NCBI GenBank assembly: GCA_020725985.1
Contig: DYTM01000059.1
Span: forward strand, 1 to 7,584
Direction: 5' to 3'
Length of the DNA: 7,584 nt
DNA from: Methanomassiliicoccus sp.
GTDB taxonomy: Archaea; Thermoplasmatota; Thermoplasmata; Methanomassiliicoccales; JACIVX01
This document shows, piece after piece, positions 1-6,031 of this stretch. The notes under the pieces are model-generated. The model saw nothing but the letters and a program-made list of their open reading frames with translations, ran no database searches and was not told the origin of the DNA. How positions within the stretch are numbered: position 1 is the stretch's first letter; each line of letters begins with the position of its first letter. The position numbers and the translations under genes were made by a program.

Positions 1-630
1 AATGACCCCCCGATCCATGAAAACGATCCGATCGGACACTTCCCTGGCGAAGCCCATTTCATGGGTCACGACGATCATCGTCATCCCGCCCTTGGCAAGG
101 CTCTTCATGACATCCAGGACCTCGCCGATGAGCTCGGGGTCGAGGGCCGAGGTAGGCTCGTCGAACATGATGAGCTTGGGGTTCATCGCCACCGCCCTTG
201 CAATCGCGACTCTTTGCTGCTGGCCGCCGGACAGCTGCCCGGGATAGGCGTCGGCCTTGTCGGCAAGCCCTACCCTTTCGAGGGCCTGAAGCGAAAGCTT
301 CTCCGCCTCCTCCTTCTCTATCCCCTTGACCTCCATGAGGGCGAGCATGATGTTCCTCTTCGCCGTCAGGTGGAGGAAGAGGTTGAAGCTCTGGAAGACC
401 ATCCCGATCTCCGCCCTCACCTTGTTGATGTCCACCTCTGGATCTGTGATTCTCATGCCTTCGAAGTAGACATCGCCCTTCGTCGGCTCGGTGAGGCGGT
501 TGAGGCAGCGCAAGAAAGTACTCTTCCCGCTGCCCGATGGACCGATCAGAACGACGACCTCGCCCTTGCTCACTGATAGTGATACGCCCTTCAGGACCTC
601 GAGATCCCCAAACTGCTTGTGTATGTCCAC
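1..630 (-). CDS. glnQ: Polar amino-acid ABC transporter ATP-binding protein, 3' end cut by the window edge
   Basis: Cytoplasmic ATPase that drives an amino-acid importer of the GlnQ/HisP/ArtP group. Counting from the GTG at 630 there are 210 residues, all free of stops: Walker A GPSGSGKS at 30-37, Q-loop Q80, ABC signature LSGGQQQ at 133-139, Walker B LIMFDE at 153-158 with the catalytic glutamate E158, D-loop SALD at 161-164 and switch histidine H190. The reading frame is open at base 1, so about 30-40 C-terminal residues are missing compared with the usual 240-250. It lies 8 bases downstream of the permease stop and is the third gene of the operon. The start is uncertain: GTG at 630 is the first normal start codon in this frame, yet the family-like N-terminus LIEAVDIHK begins three codons earlier at a CTA. 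The family call is firm; the exact substrate is not known. Confidence 0.95.
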   Translation of the reverse strand, partial: MDIHKQFGDLEVLKGVSLSVSKGEVVVLIGPSGSGKSTFLRCLNRLTEPTKGDVYFEGMRITDPEVDINKVRAEIGMVFQSFNLFLHLTAKRNIMLALMEVKGIEKEEAEKLSLQALERVGLADKADAYPGQLSGGQQQRVAIARAVAMNPKLIMFDEPTSALDPELIGEVLDVMKSLAKGGMTMIVVTHEMGFAREVSDRIVFMDRGVI

Positions 631-638
631 TGCCTCGA

Positions 639-1304
639 TTAGTCCCCCGCGCCGTACCCGGGGATGGCCGTCTTCTTCTCCACCACCCTCAGTATCTTCG
701 ATGTTGCGAACGTCATCACGAAGTACACGACGGCGACGAAGAGAAAGACCGTGAAGGGATCGAAGTATTTTGCGTTCAGCTCCTTTGCTACTAGTGTCAG
801 CTCCCATACGCTTATCGCACTCACAAGAGATGAGTCCTTTATCAAGATTATGAACTCGTTCGTCATCGGGGGGATGATGAGCCTCATCGCCTGCGGGAGG
901 ACCACTCGCCGCATCGACTGCTTGTAGCTCATCCCCATAGACCTGGCAGCCTCCAGCTGCCCCTTCGGTACCGACTGTATCCCGCCTCGGATGATCTCGG
1001 CCTGGTAGGCCGCGCTGTTGAGCCCGACCGCGAGAATTCCCGAGACGATCGGAGAGAGGTATATGCCAATCGAGGGAAGGCCGAAGTAGATGATGAATAT
1101 CTGGATGAGGAGGGGGGTGCCTCGAAGCGCCTCCACGTATCCCGTCGCGATCATCCTCACGGGGAAGATTCGCGAAATCCGTGCCAAACCCATGAAGATG
1201 CCGAGCGCGAAGCCGATTACTATCGCCGACAGGCTTATTGCCAGGGTGAGGACGGCGCCGTCGAAGAAAAAGCCGAGGTTGTTTGTAATTATCTCCAGAC
1301 CCAT
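639..1304 (-). CDS. Polar amino-acid ABC transporter permease (HisM/GlnP family)
   Basis: Inner-membrane channel subunit of the importer, 221 residues, a normal length for the His/Glu/Gln/Arg/opine permease family. About five hydrophobic segments are visible, at roughly 13-40, 53-78, 84-105, 142-168 and 184-205. The family motif RGTPLLIQ lies at 61-68. The EAA loop that docks on the ATPase spans 115-139, with E118-A-A, G124 and a closing LPQA at 136-139. The ATG at 1304 was chosen because a GAGG ribosome binding site at 1315-1318 sits 10 bases upstream and the N-terminus fits the family. It follows the binding-protein gene after 59 bases and precedes the ATPase gene by 8. Only one permease is seen, so the channel is probably a homodimer, as in GlnP-type systems. 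Confidence 0.96.
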   Translation of the reverse strand: MGLEIITNNLGFFFDGAVLTLAISLSAIVIGFALGIFMGLARISRIFPVRMIATGYVEALRGTPLLIQIFIIYFGLPSIGIYLSPIVSGILAVGLNSAAYQAEIIRGGIQSVPKGQLEAARSMGMSYKQSMRRVVLPQAMRLIIPPMTNEFIILIKDSSLVSAISVWELTLVAKELNAKYFDPFTVFLFVAVVYFVMTFATSKILRVVEKKTAIPGYGAGD

Positions 1305-1363
1305 CAGGACACGTCCTCTGTCGAGTTAGAAGGAATTGATGGAAGGGGTTTGGGCCAGCGCGA

Positions 1364-2164
1364 TCAGAACCACTTGTCCACCAGGGTTTGCATCTCCCCT
1401 AAGTCCTCCATCTCAGCAAGCAGTTCGTTGACGAAGGCGACGAGCTCCACCGAGTTCTGGTTCATGCAGATGCCATAGAACTCGCTCGTCACGATGGTGT
1501 ACACGACCTTCATTCCGGTGGTGGCGGCGACGTACGCGGCTGCCACAGGCGAGTCAATGACGAGCGCATCAACCCGGTCAGCGACAAGATCCAGCAGTGC
1601 GTCCGAGGCATATCCGAACTTGTGCACATCGCCAGCCGCCACAAGGCCCGTGAGAACGAGGTTCTCGTCCACCCAGAAGTCGCCGGTCGTCCCCTGGTTA
1701 ACGGATATCCTCTTCCCGGCGAGGTCGTCGGGCGAGTTGATGTCGGTGCGGGACTCCTTGACGACGATCGCCTGATCCGCTGTGAAGTAGGGATCAGAGA
1801 ACGAGACGGACATGCTCCTGTCCTCAGTGATCGACATCCCGGCGATCGCCATGTCAATCATCCCTGTCTTGACCGCTCCAACCAAAGCGGTGAAGTCCAT
1901 GTCCCTGATCTCGACGTCCACCCCGAGTTCCTGGGCAATCCTGGTTGCCAAATCAATATCCAGTCCCTCGAGCTGCTGGGTCGTCTCGTTTATAACTTCA
2001 AAAGGCGGAAACCCCCCAGAGGTGCCGACAATGAGGGTGCCGCGAGCCTTGATCGCATCCACCGAACTCTGTCTCACGCCAATGCAGCCAGTGAAGGCAG
2101 TGGCGACTAGGGCGACAACGACAATGATACCGAAGGCTCTCCAAACCATGCGATTATCTCTCAT
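1364..2164 (-). CDS. Extracellular amino-acid-binding lipoprotein (SBP family 3) of the ABC importer
   Basis: Captures a polar amino acid outside the cell and hands it to the adjacent permease. It has 266 residues. An N-terminal hydrophobic stretch at 11-24 leads to a lipobox-like FTGC with C27 as the likely lipidated residue. The mature part follows the family 3 pattern: [15 protein letters not shown] at 42-56, ITEDR...FSDPYF at 112-127 with R116 in the place of the arginine that binds the substrate carboxylate in HisJ-type proteins, and VIDSP at 202-206 with D204 in the place of the acid that binds the alpha-amino group. An upstream in-frame ATG at 2203 would add 13 residues, but the ATG at 2164 has a strong GGGGAGG site four bases ahead and gives a normal signal sequence. 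It is the first gene of the operon, behind a TATA box at 2209-2219. Ligand specificity cannot be read from sequence alone. Confidence 0.95.
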   Translation of the reverse strand: MRDNRMVWRAFGIIVVVALVATAFTGCIGVRQSSVDAIKARGTLIVGTSGGFPPFEVINETTQQLEGLDIDLATRIAQELGVDVEIRDMDFTALVGAVKTGMIDMAIAGMSITEDRSMSVSFSDPYFTADQAIVVKESRTDINSPDDLAGKRISVNQGTTGDFWVDENLVLTGLVAAGDVHKFGYASDALLDLVADRVDALVIDSPVAAAYVAATTGMKVVYTIVTSEFYGICMNQNSVELVAFVNELLAEMEDLGEMQTLVDKWF

Positions 2165-2167
2165 CGA

Positions 2168-2177
2168 TCCTCCCCTC
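2168..2177 (-). promoter_or_regulatory. Shine-Dalgarno site of the binding-protein gene
   Basis: On the minus strand GAGGGGAGG ends four bases before the ATG at 2164. It is the strongest ribosome binding site in the window and decides this start over the in-frame ATG at 2203, which lies about 15 bases upstream of the predicted transcription start. Confidence 0.75.
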
Positions 2178-2204
2178 GGGAAACAATCCCATTCAGATAA
2201 CATA

Positions 2205-2222
2205 ATCCGATATAATAGTTGT
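2205..2222 (-). promoter_or_regulatory. TATA box of the amino-acid importer operon
   Basis: Read on the minus strand, ACTATTATATC (2219 down to 2209) resembles an archaeal TATA element. It is preceded by an A-rich GAAAACA stretch where a BRE would sit. Transcription would start about 25 bases downstream, near 2187, giving a leader of some 23 bases that contains the ribosome binding site. The fit of TATA, leader and start is good; no experimental start is available. Confidence 0.6.
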
Positions 2223-2397
2223 TTTCACTAGCGGAAAAACGCTTCGTATGACTGCGCCAAGGTTGTTGACCCCTCAGGACCTCGATGCATTCTCGTCACT
2301 GACAATGCGCCAGACGACGCTCGATCGTAGCCCCAAGACGATGGAATTGAAAAGTAACAGTGTGAGGTCACAGAATTCAGCGGGAAAGCCAGGAATG

Positions 2398-2408
2398 CTT
2401 TTTTATCT
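2398..2408 (+). promoter_or_regulatory. TATA box of the DxDGDG membrane protein gene
   Basis: CTTTTTTATCT lies in an otherwise mixed region. Its centre near 2403 is 25 bases ahead of the ATG at 2428, so transcription should begin at or within a few bases of that codon. No ribosome binding site precedes 2428 or 2440, which agrees with a leaderless message. Confidence 0.55.
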
Positions 2409-2427
2409 CATAACGGTTCTACTTTCA

Positions 2428-2916
2428 ATGGGATCGAATATGGAGGGAAGGCCGAAGAAGGAAGATTCAAGAATTGAACTGGTCATCATTGCGGTCGTCA
2501 TTGTGGTTGCTGTGATACTTGCCGCTTGGGTTCTTACGCCGTCGATTTCGCCATTGGCAGGCATACACGATACCGACGGGGATGGACGTGCTGACTTGAG
2601 GGATGCAGCACCGGATGACCGGACGAAGTGGACGTGGGGAGTTGCCACCATCGTTGTGACGATCCACTCCCAGCACCTTGTCAATGAGACACACTACAAG
2701 GTCTATTTGAATGAGTATCTCAAGAAGGAAGGAGACCTCGCGCCCGGGGGGCACGTGGTGAAGTTCATTTCGGCAAGGTTCTTAATAGGATCAATAGACT
2801 CCGCCCAGATCGTTGTTACGGTGACCTCGACTGGCGGCGAGCTTGGGGACCATACCGATCAGGATACGCTGACGGTCTACGATGGCCAGGCCTATGCACT
2901 ATCCTTCACAGTATGA
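2428..2916 (+). CDS. Membrane-anchored protein with an EF-hand-like DxDGDG loop, function unknown
   Basis: I do not recognise the family. The 162 residues show a charged N-terminus (GRPKKEDSR at 7-15), one transmembrane helix at about 17-36, a loop with D48, D50, D52, D56 and D59 in the pattern DTDGDGRAD, and about 95 residues of alternating hydrophobic strands (for example ATIVVTI at 73-79 and AQIVVTVTS at 126-134). The aspartate loop resembles calcium loops of dockerin or thrombospondin type 3 repeats, so calcium binding outside the cell is plausible. The strands suggest a small beta-sandwich. N86 lies in a possible N-glycosylation sequon. The frame stays open back to 2248, but ATG 2428 was chosen because the TATA box lies 25 bases before it; ATG 2440 is the alternative. 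It stands alone and is divergent from the importer operon. Confidence 0.75.
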   Translation: MGSNMEGRPKKEDSRIELVIIAVVIVVAVILAAWVLTPSISPLAGIHDTDGDGRADLRDAAPDDRTKWTWGVATIVVTIHSQHLVNETHYKVYLNEYLKKEGDLAPGGHVVKFISARFLIGSIDSAQIVVTVTSTGGELGDHTDQDTLTVYDGQAYALSFTV

Positions 2917-3064
2917 GAGTAACAAGCAGGTGGATCAGATCTGGTGGCAATTGGAACTATGTCGGTACGATGCCCGGGGCTCGATGCGTGTCCGCTTTCA
3001 TGTTACTCTGTGATCATGCCTCCAGATAGCGTTCCATTGGACGAGTCCGAGTGAGAGTCTCAAT

Positions 3065-3238
3065 CCGGATGGATTCAAAATGCTGGGCCGGGGCCATTGT
3101 GTCCAGAAGGCCCTTTCATATAGACGACTGTTGGCCGAAGGAACTTGCCGTTTGGAGGTGGACCGCGGACTGTAGAAGATGGATTTCCTCGGATTCTCCA
3201 CATTGAACACTTGCAGGCCCGGTATTCAATCCATCCGG
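3065..3238. repeat. 11-base inverted repeat with arms 3065-3075 and 3228-3238
   Basis: CCGGATGGATT in the left arm is matched exactly by AATCCATCCGG in the right arm, 152 bases apart. The right arm overlaps the base of the hairpin at 3235-3249. It could be the end pair of a decayed small element or chance; there is no target-site duplication or open reading frame between the arms to support an element. Confidence 0.3.
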
Positions 3239-3249
3239 CATTTTGCCGG
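3235..3249. other. Short GC-rich hairpin
   Basis: CCGGCA at 3235-3240 pairs with TGCCGG at 3244-3249 around a three-base TTT loop. No T run follows on the plus strand, so it is not a typical terminator. It sits just ahead of the orphan TATA-like box at 3257-3265. Confidence 0.35.
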
Positions 3250-3569
3250 CTCCGTGCTTAAATGACGTCGATGGTAAACATGCGCAGCATGGGACCCCCC
3301 GCGAGACTCTGAGAAATGATCAGAACGAGCAACGAGCCAATGACGTCATAGTGTTGATGCACCTCTGGAAGATCGAGTCTCCCACTCCGGATGCCTTGCT
3401 CACAACATCCCACAGGAGGCCGAGTCCCCTGGCTCCCCTACGAAGATGGAGGAATGAGATCAAAGAGGGCTTCTTCGTATGTCTCATCATCCATGTTTGC
3501 GGGAAGTTCTTCAGATCTCAGCTACAGAATGCAGTCGTTTCGTTTCTCGAGCGTTGGCCGATGTTGATG

Positions 3570-4094
3570 CTACCTACCAAGTTTCCTCCAAATGTCCACG
3601 AAGTGGTCGACGGCGTCGCTCTCGAGGCTCTCTTGAAGGATGATGAGAAGGTCGGCGACCTCCTCCGGGTTGTCGATGACGTATGAGAGTTCTCGCTCCG
3701 ACCTCGCAGACCGGATGATGCCGGACGAGGTCAACTTCTTCAGGTGATAGGAGAGCGTGGATTTCGATATCCCGACGGAGTTCTGCAATTCCTGGAAGGT
3801 GGTGGACCCCTCCAGCAGCAAATGCATAAGTATTTTGCGGGGGGATTCCTGCCTCAACAGGGAGACGATCCATCGGTCCCTCTGCCTGAACCTCTCCGCC
3901 GGGAAGTACCTCCGGATGTATCCCTCGTCTTCAGATTTGACGAGCCCTCTCCTCTCCAGGTACTCAAGATGGTAGGACAGGAGACCGGGCTGCATGGTCA
4001 ACCCCCGTTCCATCTCCCGAAGGTATGTACCGGGATTCTCCGAGATGAACTGGTAGATCTTCCTCCTACTCTCTAGATTAAGGGCCTCGTCCAT
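3570..4094 (-). CDS. Tandem winged-helix transcriptional regulator
   Basis: DNA-binding protein of 174 residues with two winged-helix domains of the ArsR/MarR-like archaeal type. Domain 1 covers about 5-66, with recognition helix QPGLLSYHLEYLERRG at 35-50 and wing EDEGYIRRYFP at 55-65. Domain 2 covers about 83-141, with recognition helix SKSTLSYHLKKLTSSG at 110-125 and wing RSERELSYVI at 131-140. Both helices carry LSYHL, which suggests an internal duplication. A helical tail at 143-170 may serve dimer contacts. No cysteine is present, so a thiol metal-sensing site of classical ArsR type is absent. The ATG at 4094 lies 6 bases after the stop of the upstream membrane gene, and its GAGG site overlaps that stop region, so the two are co-transcribed and probably translationally coupled. 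It likely controls its own operon and the divergent surface-protein gene; this is inference from layout. Confidence 0.9.
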   Translation of the reverse strand: MDEALNLESRRKIYQFISENPGTYLREMERGLTMQPGLLSYHLEYLERRGLVKSEDEGYIRRYFPAERFRQRDRWIVSLLRQESPRKILMHLLLEGSTTFQELQNSVGISKSTLSYHLKKLTSSGIIRSARSERELSYVIDNPEEVADLLIILQESLESDAVDHFVDIWRKLGR

Positions 4095-4100
4095 GGCTCC

Positions 4101-4364
4101 TCATCTCTTGAGGATCGAAAGGTAGAGGCTCAGGAGGATCAGAATGTTCAGGACAACAAGATACGAGTTCATTTCAAGATCGGCAACAAAGAGGAGCCCC
4201 CCGACGAGTACGATGAGGGAGAGTACTGTGAACAGCATGAACGCTGCGGTGACGAACGCCAGACTCGGCTCCCTGTATCTCTGGTAGGCGCGAAGGGAGA
4301 CGACCAAAAGGATAATGGAGAAGCCGGCGAAGCAGATTCTTAGGAAAAGGTCTATAGGTGTCAT
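4101..4364 (-). CDS. Small three-helix membrane protein, partner of the winged-helix regulator
   Basis: An 87-residue integral membrane protein of unknown function. Three hydrophobic helices are visible at about 6-24, 35-61 and 67-84. A basic loop (RAYQRYRE at 25-32) follows the first, and a short LKR tail ends the protein. By the positive-inside rule the first loop and the tail should face the cytoplasm. The ATG at 4364 is supported by GGTGGG ending about three bases before it. Its stop is 6 bases from the start of the tandem winged-helix gene. Small membrane proteins next to winged-helix genes recur in archaea, and a role as a membrane-bound sensor or tether for the regulator is plausible, but nothing in this sequence proves it. 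No catalytic or metal-binding motif is visible. Confidence 0.8.
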   Translation of the reverse strand: MTPIDLFLRICFAGFSIILLVVSLRAYQRYREPSLAFVTAAFMLFTVLSLIVLVGGLLFVADLEMNSYLVVLNILILLSLYLSILKR

Positions 4365-4391
4365 TTTCCCACCAAGACCGTCAATATTCCG

Positions 4392-4409
4392 AGAAGGTCT
4401 AGAAGGTTT
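4392..4409. repeat. Tandem 9-base repeat in the leader of the membrane-protein/regulator operon
   Basis: AGAAGGTCT is followed directly by AGAAGGTTT, so the first seven bases are repeated exactly at a nine-base step. It lies 28 bases upstream of the ATG at 4364, downstream of the proposed minus-strand TATA element. It could be an autoregulatory site or simply part of a purine-rich leader. Confidence 0.35.
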
Positions 4410-4429
4410 CTGTACGGAGATCGGAGAAG

Positions 4430-4442
4430 GAAGTAAAAGGAT
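4430..4442 (-). promoter_or_regulatory. Possible TATA element of the membrane-protein/regulator operon
   Basis: On the minus strand CCTTTTACTT (4440 down to 4431) is the best TATA-like match upstream of the ATG at 4364. It predicts a start near 4410 and a leader of about 45 bases carrying the GGTGGG ribosome site. The match is modest; an AATATT at 4383-4388 is an alternative but would leave no room for the ribosome site. Confidence 0.35.
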
Positions 4443-4458
4443 GGAGAGAGAAGAGTCT

Positions 4459-4498
4459 GTTCGTTCGAGAGTCGTTCAACTCCGTTCGATGCTTGAAC
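4459..4498. promoter_or_regulatory. Candidate operator: phased GTTC/GAAC boxes in the divergent spacer
   Basis: GTTC occurs at 4459, 4463, 4474 and 4484, and its complement GAAC at 4495. From 4463 on the steps are 11, 10 and 11 bases, one helical turn each, so all boxes face the same side of the DNA. GTTCAA (4474) and TTGAAC (4493) also form an inverted pair. The cluster lies between the proposed minus-strand TATA (4431-4440) and plus-strand TATA (4505-4513), where one bound protein could control both. The tandem winged-helix protein encoded next door is the natural candidate to bind it. Confidence 0.45.
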
Positions 4499-4502
4499 CA
4501 TA

Positions 4503-4515
4503 ATCTGCTTAAGAG
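4503..4515 (+). promoter_or_regulatory. Possible TATA element of the Met-rich surface protein gene
   Basis: TGCTTAAGAG centred near 4510 is 39 bases upstream of the ATG at 4549. It predicts a transcript start near 4536 and a short leader of about 13 bases that would include GTGGGATC, a plausible ribosome site three bases before the start. It abuts the GTTC/GAAC cluster, so a protein bound there could affect TBP/TFB loading. Confidence 0.4.
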
Positions 4516-4548
4516 GGGGAAGAGGTCGAGGGGTATAGTGGGATCAAA

Positions 4549-5868
4549 ATGCGACTCAAATCAGAGAAGATCATCACATCGGTGCTCGCTGGGATAATGA
4601 CCCTCACGGCCGTCGCCGCCGTCGCATCAGCCGACGGCGGGATGATGGGTGGAGACGGCATGATGGGCGGCCAGGCGGGCAACGGCAATGGAGGGATGGG
4701 TGGGAACCACATGTGGAACTGGAGCGAACAGAATATGTGGCAGGATGGGATGGGATACATGCATGGCCACGACGGGAACGCGCAGGAACACATGCAGTGG
4801 ATGATGCAGGAATGCAGGAAGATGGGAATCTTCTCCTTGCTTTCCTACTCGGACGGGGTCGCTGATGGATACTTCATCAGCTTCCTCCTGAACGAGTCGA
4901 CCGGGACGGTTTCCGAGTACAACATGAAGACCGGGACGGGATCGGTGGAGGTCTTTGACAGCATAACAATCGCGGGCTTCGACCCCTACGCCCCGAGGGT
5001 TCAGGGTGCAGTCATGCTCCTGAACAACGAGACCGTTCAGACCATCATCCACGACAACCCGACCGGCATGTTCCACGTGGTGGCGAACAACACGCCGACG
5101 GCCGTCTCATTCAAGCTCGCTGAGGGTGTGAGCGTCTCGCAGGTGATACTCGGAAGCGAGGATGCCCCGCTCGGGAACCGCGAGGCCGTGATCGTGTCGA
5201 AGGATGTGGTACAAGGGGTGATCACCACCGACGACGGCTCATTGACTGTCGAGAGTGGCGATGCAGGGACCTTCGTCAACATCACCTTCGTCGACGACCA
5301 CGCTATGTTCAGGGCCAGGCCCGTCTTCGCACACGGGAACATGAACAACAATCAGGCGGTGCTTCAGGCAGTAGTCCAGGACCGCATCGGGTGCGAGATC
5401 TCGCTGATGGTGAGAGACGGAAGCACGATGTACGAAGTCATGGAGTACCAGCACCAGTTCAGGCTAAGGGTGTTGGACGCCGAGCGGAACAGGATCACGC
5501 TTCAGGTTTCCTCCGAAGACCCAGCAGGCAAGGTCGTCCTGATGACGATGGATCGTCAGACCCTTGAAACACGGAACGCCGAGCTGGCCGTCATGATCGA
5601 TGGAGTTGCGGTTGCACAAACCTCGAATCCGCTGGACGTCCTGTACGCCTCCGGATCAGCGCCGGAAGATGCGGTGTTCACGGTGCTCCAGGACGGGGAG
5701 ACCTCGCAATTCCTCGTGTACGTGCCGAGCTTCTCGACGCACAGCCTGAGCATCGAGAGCGTCGTCCTGGGAGCGGACCTCCTCGGCCTAGCGGGAATCG
5801 TTGCGGTGATCGGGGCGGTCGCGGTCGTAGGCGTGGCATCGGTAATGCTCTTCAGAAGGAAAGGCTGA
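4549..5868 (+). CDS. Surface protein with Met/His/Trp-rich N-terminus and C-terminal membrane anchor, function unknown
   Basis: I do not recognise the family. The 439 residues begin with a signal peptide (basic RLKSEK, hydrophobic 8-25, likely cut after ASA at 26-28). Residues 29-95 hold 13 methionines, four histidines (54, 72, 74, 81) and four tryptophans among glycines, with two MMGG units at 32-35 and 38-41, MHGH at 71-74 and C89. Methionine/histidine clusters of this kind bind copper or silver in other proteins, so metal binding is an inference. Residues 95-405 look beta-rich with four possible N-glycosylation sequons (115, 160, 180, 244). A transmembrane helix at about 408-434 and an RRKG tail anchor it, leaving most of the protein outside. 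The ATG at 4549 has a GTGGGATC ribosome site. It is divergent from a winged-helix regulator operon and is followed by a T-rich terminator, so it is probably monocistronic. Confidence 0.9.
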   Translation: MRLKSEKIITSVLAGIMTLTAVAAVASADGGMMGGDGMMGGQAGNGNGGMGGNHMWNWSEQNMWQDGMGYMHGHDGNAQEHMQWMMQECRKMGIFSLLSYSDGVADGYFISFLLNESTGTVSEYNMKTGTGSVEVFDSITIAGFDPYAPRVQGAVMLLNNETVQTIIHDNPTGMFHVVANNTPTAVSFKLAEGVSVSQVILGSEDAPLGNREAVIVSKDVVQGVITTDDGSLTVESGDAGTFVNITFVDDHAMFRARPVFAHGNMNNNQAVLQAVVQDRIGCEISLMVRDGSTMYEVMEYQHQFRLRVLDAERNRITLQVSSEDPAGKVVLMTMDRQTLETRNAELAVMIDGVAVAQTSNPLDVLYASGSAPEDAVFTVLQDGETSQFLVYVPSFSTHSLSIESVVLGADLLGLAGIVAVIGAVAVVGVASVMLFRRKG

Positions 5869-5905
5869 GTTCTGCTTCCTCCTCCCCCCACGATAGGTGC
5901 ATCGG

Positions 5906-5940
5906 CCTTTCCTTGTTTTTTCCTTCTTCTTTCTTTCCCC
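5906..5940 (+). terminator. T-rich terminator after the Met-rich surface protein gene
   Basis: Starting 38 bases past the stop, the plus strand carries an almost pure pyrimidine tract with a run of six T (5916-5921) and further T groups. No stable hairpin precedes it. Archaeal polymerase typically stops at T-rich tracts of the non-template strand, so this fits a factor-independent archaeal terminator and separates the surface protein gene from the next gene. Confidence 0.6.
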
Positions 5941-5942
5941 AC

Positions 5943-6031
5943 CATGACCGTCGCAGTTGACAGAGGTATTCATTTCTGCAAAGGCACAGAAAGATTGACT
6001 AAGGTCCAGGATATTGTCGCAGACGGTCATG
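5943..6031. repeat. 10-base inverted repeat whose right arm covers the start codon of the DUF1616-like gene
   Basis: CATGACCGTC at 5943-5952 is matched by GACGGTCATG at 6022-6031, and GTCGCAG occurs in direct orientation at 5950-5956 and 6016-6022. The right arm includes the ATG at 6029. It could be a pair of protein-binding half sites around a promoter, or an RNA stem hiding the start codon. Confidence 0.35.

Larger units (their letters stand above)
2917..3569. other. Gene-poor intergenic stretch of about 650 bases
   Basis: No credible gene is seen on either strand. Two open frames here, 2998-3210 minus and 3243-3686 plus, lack ribosome binding sites and recognisable protein motifs, and the second overlaps the regulator gene on the other strand. 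The region holds a 9-base inverted repeat (2916-2924 with 3001-3009), an 11-base inverted repeat (3065-3075 with 3228-3238), a six-pair hairpin at 3235-3249, an orphan TATA-like CTTAAATGA at 3257-3265, and two copies of AATGACGTC. None is strong enough to name an element. It could hold a decayed gene or an unrecognised small RNA. Confidence 0.6.

Noticed and set aside
61..576. 171-codon plus-strand open frame opposite the ABC ATPase
   Set aside because: It is antisense to a gene with every ABC ATPase motif intact and has no recognisable domain or ribosome site.
1622..2110. 162-codon plus-strand open frame opposite the binding-protein gene
   Set aside because: It mirrors the well-supported minus-strand lipoprotein gene; high GC coding sequence commonly leaves such antisense frames open.
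2248..2427. N-terminal extension of 60 codons of the DxDGDG protein gene
   Set aside because: The extra residues look like non-coding translation, and the best TATA box (2398-2408) lies inside them, just ahead of ATG 2428.
2916..3009. 9-base inverted repeat AGAGTAACA / TGTTACTCT as a terminator or element end
   Set aside because: The arms are 76 bases apart with no T run after them, and a match of this size is expected by chance in a window of this length.
2998..3210. 70-codon minus-strand open frame
   Set aside because: Short, no ribosome site, composition unlike the neighbouring proteins, and no motif recognised.
3365..3390. T-loop-like GATCGAGTCTCCC suggesting a tRNA
   Set aside because: The flanking bases do not form a T stem, and no acceptor, D or anticodon arm can be folded around it.
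3243..3686. 147-codon plus-strand open frame ahead of and across the regulator 3' end
   Set aside because: No ribosome site, no hydrophobic or domain pattern, and its last third is antisense to the winged-helix gene. A TATA-like box at 3257 lies downstream of its start, not upstream.
4627..5076. 149-codon minus-strand open frame opposite the Met-rich protein
   Set aside because: Antisense shadow of a gene with a clear signal peptide and membrane anchor.
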